The notes under the pieces were generated by a model. It did not search any database, had not been told where the DNA came from, and worked only from the letters and a program-made list of their open reading frames with translations. From the NCBI RefSeq assembly GCF_047948215.1, contig NC_134456.1:57119959-57183958 (forward strand): a DNA stretch of 64,000 nt. The letters run 5' to 3'. This document shows positions 57,931 to 64,000 of this stretch, in pieces; position 1 is the stretch's first letter; each line of letters begins with the position of its first letter. Source of the stretch: Lycorma delicatula. Taxonomy: Eukaryota > Arthropoda > Insecta > Hemiptera > Fulgoridae. The position numbers were made by a program, and so were the translations under genes.

Positions 57931-60900
57931 ACTATTTATCTGTTTACGATAATTATTGGGTTTTTCGAACAGGCCTGCGGAGGACCATGCCCATGTCATT
58001 CTAATTTTTGTTATGATTTCCCTCTTTCTCCTTCAGATTTCTTTCATTCATTCACTATGCATTTAATTCAAACGCTTCTTCGTCCGAAAATTTGGTTTCT
58101 AGTAGCGCTAACAGCAAAATTTTACATTTTTTAATTCAGTAGTTTTAATTTTCGAACTTGGATTAAAGAGTTTATATTGAAATTACCGAAAAAATATTTT
58201 CTTCTGTTTTTGAAACTAGAGGTTTTGTTGTGATACTCTGACTCATCAATTTCACATAACACCCGGGAAGCCCGGAATCCGACTGCCCGGTTTTGTCTTT
58301 GAGGTAGTTATTAGTAAAAAGTCATTTACATGATATAAATTTTCCGTACCCAAAATTATACTATTAAGATTGTGAACCCTAAAGGGTTACGCCTTAGTTC
58401 ACGTAATCCTACCTTTTATCGAATAAGCTATCCACTTGCATCATTGTAGAGACGCGCATCTTCGTTGTGTTATTTTGGAGACTAAAGTAGGATAGAAAAG
58501 AAAGGGTATTCATGATGCCGAAACCAAAAGCGGACTAATATATACTTATATAAAAAATAATTATTTTGTAAAGTTATTTAATACTTGTTTGGAAAATATT
58601 TTTAACGCTGAGTTGTGGTTAATCACTTGTATTAAGTCCTTGTAATTAGGCGGAATAAAGAGTAATAACAGATAAGTAATCAGAGCTTATTATAGTATAG
58701 AATCTTTATTGAACGTAAATTATACATTAGTAAAAAAAATAAATAAGAACTAAATTCTACAGATAAAACTCATTACAAAAGTTGTCCGACTGGTTTTTCT
58801 TTATAGTTGTTTATTACAAACCGGATTCAATATTCTAAAATAATAATTAATATCTACTATATATTAGCGTACACATAACGATGTTAGAATAAAATAAATT
58901 TATAAATGAAAGATAGCAACTTATTGTTTAAAAAATTGTTCTTAAGTAATTTTTAATAACTTATTAACTATTAATAATTAAAAGAACAATATTTTTCCTA
59001 TATGCTAAAATTTCGTAAATACTAAAATTATTAACATCTCCATGATTGTTTAAAACAGAAAAATAGTATCATAGGTATGGAGAAAACATATAAAATCATT
59101 ATCATAAAATGTATACATTATACCCACACAAATATACAAATATTTATGACTAATGCGGATCAATTATTTTTTATTGAATGCATTTGAAGTTGACGAATCA
59201 ATTCGCTAACGGAAAAATCCCGTGATGCTTGTTGTATTTACCTGATTATTCTGATTCCTGATTTTCTTCTCTTTTCGACGCTGGCTACATTTACAGCCTT
59301 TTCCGTGTCCTTAAAACTACACGTATTGGTTTTCTGAAATCTATGTATTTCCCGTTAATTTGAAATCCTGTCCCCTTAGTCGAAAGTCTTACCCAGTCTT
59401 CTTCAATCGATTTCTAATGTTCCATTACCTCCTTGCGCTTCCTTCTTCTTTATTGTTATAATCATGCGTAATAAATATTTCAGTTTCATCAGATTTTTTG
59501 AGTAGTTGAAAACTGCCATTTTTTCATGAAAGATACAAATGCCACAGATGCCGGATGATTGCCCTTATAGCCTGCTCTGGTCTTAATCTTCTTATATACT
59601 TCAATTCCGTTTCCTTTTCTTCTACTTTAATCCCCTTATTAAACCCAAACAACTTATCTCAATAACTTATCCTTTAGTTTAGTAGAAGATTCTCTCACCA
59701 TTCTTCTTTTAACCCGTAGAAGATCAGACTTGTTATATTTTCGTTGAGCTCGCTTTTGTTCTTCTGATCTGTGACTGCTGATTTCATTGCTTTCCATTTC
59801 CAACCTTTCAATTTTACTGCTTTGCTGTGCTCATAAAGCCACAATATTTACCTTTCTTATTTCTTTTATGATTGTTTTTTCAAATAGACTATACTATCAC
59901 ATTTTAATTTATTTATTTAATGACTGTAATAATTCGTTTTTATTCATTATAATATTAAGATACGTTGTATTCTTAGGTCATTACACAATTACGTTACGAT
60001 TATATTGAAACAAAGATGAAATTTAGTAAAATAAAATAATCCAAAATCGTTTAATTAAAAGTGAATTTACAATTTATAAATAAAATTTCTTATAGTGCAA
60101 AACATTACTGGTAATAAAGAACGTTGTAAGCCTACAAAGATAAGGCGTGAATGGTAAAGTATACAACAATACAATTTATATAATTATCCAACATCTTATC
60201 TTGCGTCTGTGCTGCTGACCTGAACAATCTACATTTTATCTGAACTGCCTTCTCAGTACTGACAATAAAGTATTGCATTGACTAAGGTCTTTACTTCATA
60301 TGTTCCTCAATAAATAACAGTAAATCTAATCTTAAAACCGCTTTTCATTTAATACCAAATAAGATTTTTAAAAACCCTGTTCTCATAATACGCTTCTTTA
60401 AACAACGAATCAAAAAAATGTAGAAAACCACCAATATACGTCTATTGATACTACTTATCATCTATCATAACACTACTACTATCTTTGAAAAACAACCCGA
60501 ATATTTAGAATTATTTAAAATCATTTCTATCTTAGTTTTATTTTGACAGGCCGGTTAAGTTTTTCCGTTTAAGTGAAATGATTACTAAATTAGACAAATC
60601 CATTCTTGTTGTAGTAACACACTAAATTATCTACAATTTTTGGTTATCTTCAACGGTAGAGTGAATTTAATGGGGTTTTTTGTGTTCGGTTTTTGTGGGA
60701 GGTAAAAAGTGATATTTTGTCAAAAGTTGTAATATTTCTTCCCAATGGAAATCTAACTTTTAAATCGAAACTTGTAAGTTTAGTTTTGTATAGTCAAGAG
60801 TAGAGAAATAGTAAGCAAGCATAGTTATAAGTTTATGGAAGAAAAGGTTCAATCCTACTGTAAAAAAAACTAAGCCACAAGAAAGGACAGGAGTGTCAAT

Positions 60901-62635
60901 GCAGAAAATATGAAGAATAAAACTAAGTGCAGTGTGTTAATAGCGAACTCCAAAGTCCAGATTACTGTTCCCTTATCGAGGCCGAAGGGAATGTCAAGAA
61001 GAGTACTGCTGGAAACAGGCTTAGATGACTTAGAAAATGGTTAGAACCATCTTGAAAAAATAATGTTCAGGAGTAAACAAAACACAAAATTGATCTAATC
61101 TATTTACAGATGGATCGTACGTGCAGTCATTACATTGATGGGAAGAACTTGATCAAATGTTACAAAAGATATTAAGAATGCAGAGAGGAAAAGAAACCTA
61201 ATTCATGCTGGCGAAGAGAAGGGATTCGTCTCAATCAAGCTAATGATATAGAAGGACGATCAGATTACAGGGAAGGGAATATTATGATTAAATGAACAGT
61301 AGCAATTATTTGAAGTGGATAAATGAAAAACTGGTTCCAGCCTTGATTGCAATCCTGAAATTATTATCGGTAAAGCATTGTATTACAGAATCCAATCTGG
61401 AAAAATTCCGATTCAAACAGAACGAAGGAAAATGTTAAGTTGGTTACGTAAAATTTAAATAAGCTAAATTACTAAAGCCTCAGCTGTATGTTAATAAAAC
61501 AAAATAAACCAAAGTATATGCTTTTTAGTGAATGTTGATTAGAAAGTAGGAGAATTTATTAAGATTACAAAAATACCATGCTAATTAAAATCCAGTCGAA
61601 CAAATTTAGACTGACGTAAAAAAATACGTCGTGAAACGAAATATGTCTTTCAATATTTCGAAAGTACAAAAAATATGCTTGAAAAAAGTGAGCTCGATGA
61701 ACATTTTAAGTGCAAGCACACGAAAAAATTTGAATGAGAATGCGTGAGTTAGAAATCAGTGTTAGATGATTATTTTAATTTCGTTGTTAACTGGATCTTT
61801 TCTGTTATGCGGATTTGTGTAGAATTATGATGTAATGTAGTTTAACTTATCAAATTAAATGATTAAATTATATCGTAGATAAATAATTTTGCAAAACTAT
61901 TGCCTCAGTTGGCCTGTACGGCTTACAGATAAGACGGCAATCTGGTATTGTCTATTTGTACGCGATGTTAATATCTCGTTCAGTAGTATTTCAACTACCT
62001 ACACAAGCAATTTGAGCGGTATGATGTCTTTCGTAGTTCGTGAAACAGTCAGTAAGGAGAAATGAATACTGCATAACGTTTGGTTTAAATGCCAATGGGT
62101 ACGAAATGCAGTTATCTTTGTCAGAAAGGCAGACATGAGGAGATGCCGTAAGAGATAATATAATTGCGAAATAGGCTTGCAAAAGGTGACATGGCTGGAG
62201 AGCAGTCGACATCCCCTCTATTTTACATACTCTTGGTCAAAGGAGTATACTTTGACAAAATTTTGCGTTGATAAATTAAGTGTAAGTCTGTACAGTATTA
62301 CGACTGGAAAAATTATTTACGTAAATATTGAATTTGTGTAGGCTTCGACCAAAAAGAGAAACCGTAAAGAGTACGGTACAAGCAGACAACTATTAGACTC
62401 CTATATGAGGAAGTTTTTATGGCTGCACCATAAAAATTTACTGCATTATAGATTTATTCTATCTTATTGCGGCAAAACGATGTATTTCCGCAAATTTTGC
62501 ATTATGTAGTAGTTGACTGTCTGCATAATAATCTTCCGTTATTCGAAGTGTTCTTTAGGTTAGTTTCAGGTAGGTGAGTAGAATACATTAAATGTGTGAC
62601 TTGTGTATAGCATAGTTTTTAAAATTATTTTATAG
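57931..62635. other. AT-rich non-coding stretch
   Basis: No gene supported. A minus-strand 73-codon frame (61991-62212) starts at an ATG and has a hydrophobic stretch (AYFAIILSLTASPHVCLS) reminiscent of a secretion signal, but nothing else supports it. The C/T-rich segments at 59220-59780 carry no open frame. A possible splice donor (gtag|gtgagt, GT at 62574-62575) lies 62 nt before the candidate exon at 62636. Confidence 0.5.
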
Positions 62636-62686
62636 GATACTTTTCTGCGTACGGCAAGTTGGCGTTTGGATGACCAATTAAGAATG
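62636..62686 (+). CDS. Candidate short internal exon of a host gene
   Basis: A T-rich tract and a tatag acceptor (AG at 62634-62635) are followed by 51 nt ending ATG|GTAAGT, a near-perfect donor (GT at 62687-62688). One frame is open throughout and reads DTFLRTASWRLDDQLRM, 17 well-balanced residues with codons unlike the surrounding AT-rich DNA. The exon is a multiple of three. A donor 62 nt upstream (62574) would make a very short intron if an upstream exon exists. Gene identity is unknown, and the ATG at its end could instead be a start codon of a 5' UTR exon. Confidence 0.35.
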
Positions 62687-62688
62687 GT

Positions 62689-64000
62689 AAGTGAATGTTT
62701 GAATTTTGTTAATATTCTACTATTGTACATTTTTATGTGAAGTTAAAGTAATGTTTCGTTAGTTGCCGTGTAACATTACTCTGTAAAACCGTTGTCGAAA
62801 AGCATTGTTATGGGTGACACGACTATATGAGCTAAACGTTGCCCTACTTTACTGTAAACTCGCATTGTCGGAGTGGAAAAGCCCTAGTCTTCTGTTCGGA
62901 TGCGTAATTTCCAAACTCAGCGAATATGTGGAAAAAATAATTCATAAATAATGCAAAAAATTGAGTGTAGGGCACATAACAGGAAAAAACCGTTTAATTT
63001 AAACGAAACGGACACTACATCACTGCGTAAATCAAATTGCTACTCTTATATTTCCATAAACTAAAAAAACTTAATTTTTCTTACAGCAGTTGCTATTGTA
63101 AAGAATCTTTTTAAAGGGACAAAAAGAGTCCGCCTAAGAGAGGGAGATTTTAAGTCGAAATAAATTACTTCACGTTAATTTACTCCAACCTTTCGATAAA
63201 CTTATTATTAAAACTGTGGCCCGTAATAATAAAAAAAAAGAAAAGAAAAGAACTCTTAGAAATACGATAGTACATAAATTTTATGAAGTATAATTAAATT
63301 TTAAAATTATAAATTTTACCTAATTCTTTGATCAATAAACAACTTAAATATATGTCATATAAAATGAATAAAATCTATATAAAATTTTCATTAAAATAAA
63401 AAATAAATAACAAACAAATTCTGCAATAACTGTTTCTCAGATAGAATGGAATATCTTTGTTGTGAATAGTACAACATTAGGAGAGCACGTGCCACCGTTG
63501 CCGCATGCCACGCCACTGTACACACCAACATGTTACAACCGAATTGATAATGAAGTGTAATTGTTATACAATTATACTGTATTATACGTTTTCAGAATTA
63601 TACATAATGTTTCTCTGTACATGCGACTTAGATATTTATCTCGTTTTTTTAAAGAATTATTGCCAGCCTTTGTTAAATATATAAATTTAATAATGAATGA
63701 TATTTTCCATCGTACATATCATATTATTTTTTTCTGATAGATATTTAATGAATATATCATTAGATATATTTAACAGGTATCTTAGAAATGATATATCTGA
63801 CAGATATATCTTTTCTACGATAAATATCTGCAGTAATTTCAAACATACCTGCAAGAAATTCTTTTGATAGGTTCACGGGATAATTTTCAGGATTCGGTGA
63901 CTTGTTACATTTTATACAATTATTAATGGCTTGCAGTTTTTGTTCGTTAACCAGTTAATATCACATTCATCATTATTTTTCAATAGTATGAGTAATTCCT
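62689..64000. other. AT-rich non-coding stretch
   Basis: No gene recognised up to the window end. A GC-richer 40-nt patch lies at 63483-63520 without an open frame. Confidence 0.5.

Noticed and set aside
61991..62212. 73-codon minus-strand frame with a hydrophobic N-terminal region
   Set aside because: The ATG start and a possible secretion signal are suggestive, but there is no second supporting feature. Chance is likely.
1..64000. CRISPR arrays, bacterial operons, integrases or phage modules
   Set aside because: No regularly spaced repeats, no Shine-Dalgarno-linked gene runs and no bacterial-type genes. The window is eukaryotic.

Overview
This is an AT-rich eukaryotic genomic window with poly(A)/poly(T) runs, AT/TG/CT microsatellites and very little protein-coding capacity. 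Transposable elements dominate what can be recognised. The R1-clade and R2-clade non-LTR retrotransposons, the tRNA-derived SINEs and the mariner-type transposase relic suggest an arthropod, most likely an insect. Nothing bacterial is present: no operons, no CRISPR array. The species cannot be read from the sequence.

Layout. Positions 1-16 kb are mostly non-coding AT-rich DNA with one complete tRNA-Lys-like SINE (1815-1994), two copies of a dispersed repeat, and a probable host first coding exon on the minus strand (15949-16102) with a GC-richer promoter-like stretch above it. If that exon is real, much of 1-15.9 kb would be its intron. Positions 16-30 kb are again mostly non-coding. They hold a 5'-truncated R1-like 3' end with a GC-rich 3' UTR (about 19.54-20.02 kb), an RTE/BovB-like relic (about 21.99-22.61 kb) and two adjacent perfect palindromes (18206-18300). 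Positions 30.5-31.6 kb hold a decayed mariner-type transposase gene split by a second SINE family with a clean 15-bp target-site duplication. Positions 34.5-43 kb hold more tRNA-Lys-like SINEs, an R1-like C-terminus (37.4-37.9 kb), a decayed R2-clade element on the minus strand (about 38.5-40.43 kb) and a 141-codon orphan ORF (40846-41271).

The centre of interest is 47.1-57.9 kb, a nested LINE cluster. A full-length R1-clade element (47727-53241) is flanked by a perfect 17-bp target-site duplication. It landed immediately after the stop codon of an older RNase H-bearing LINE. Its ORF2 (endonuclease, reverse transcriptase, C-terminal zinc motif) is intact. Its ORF1 is broken by an in-frame stop and a frame change. 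Downstream, the old LINE's 3' region ends in a conserved hairpin-like tail, and a second decayed R1-clade element follows directly. The same 30-nt tail is found at the end of one SINE, which points to LINE-driven SINE mobilisation in this genome.

Positions 58-64 kb are mostly featureless, with one candidate short host exon near 62.64 kb. Apart from the two candidate host exons and a few orphan ORFs, no host gene could be supported. The retroelement genes work together as selfish units: ORF1 is an RNA-binding Gag-like protein, and ORF2 nicks the target and reverse-transcribes. The SINEs are non-autonomous passengers.
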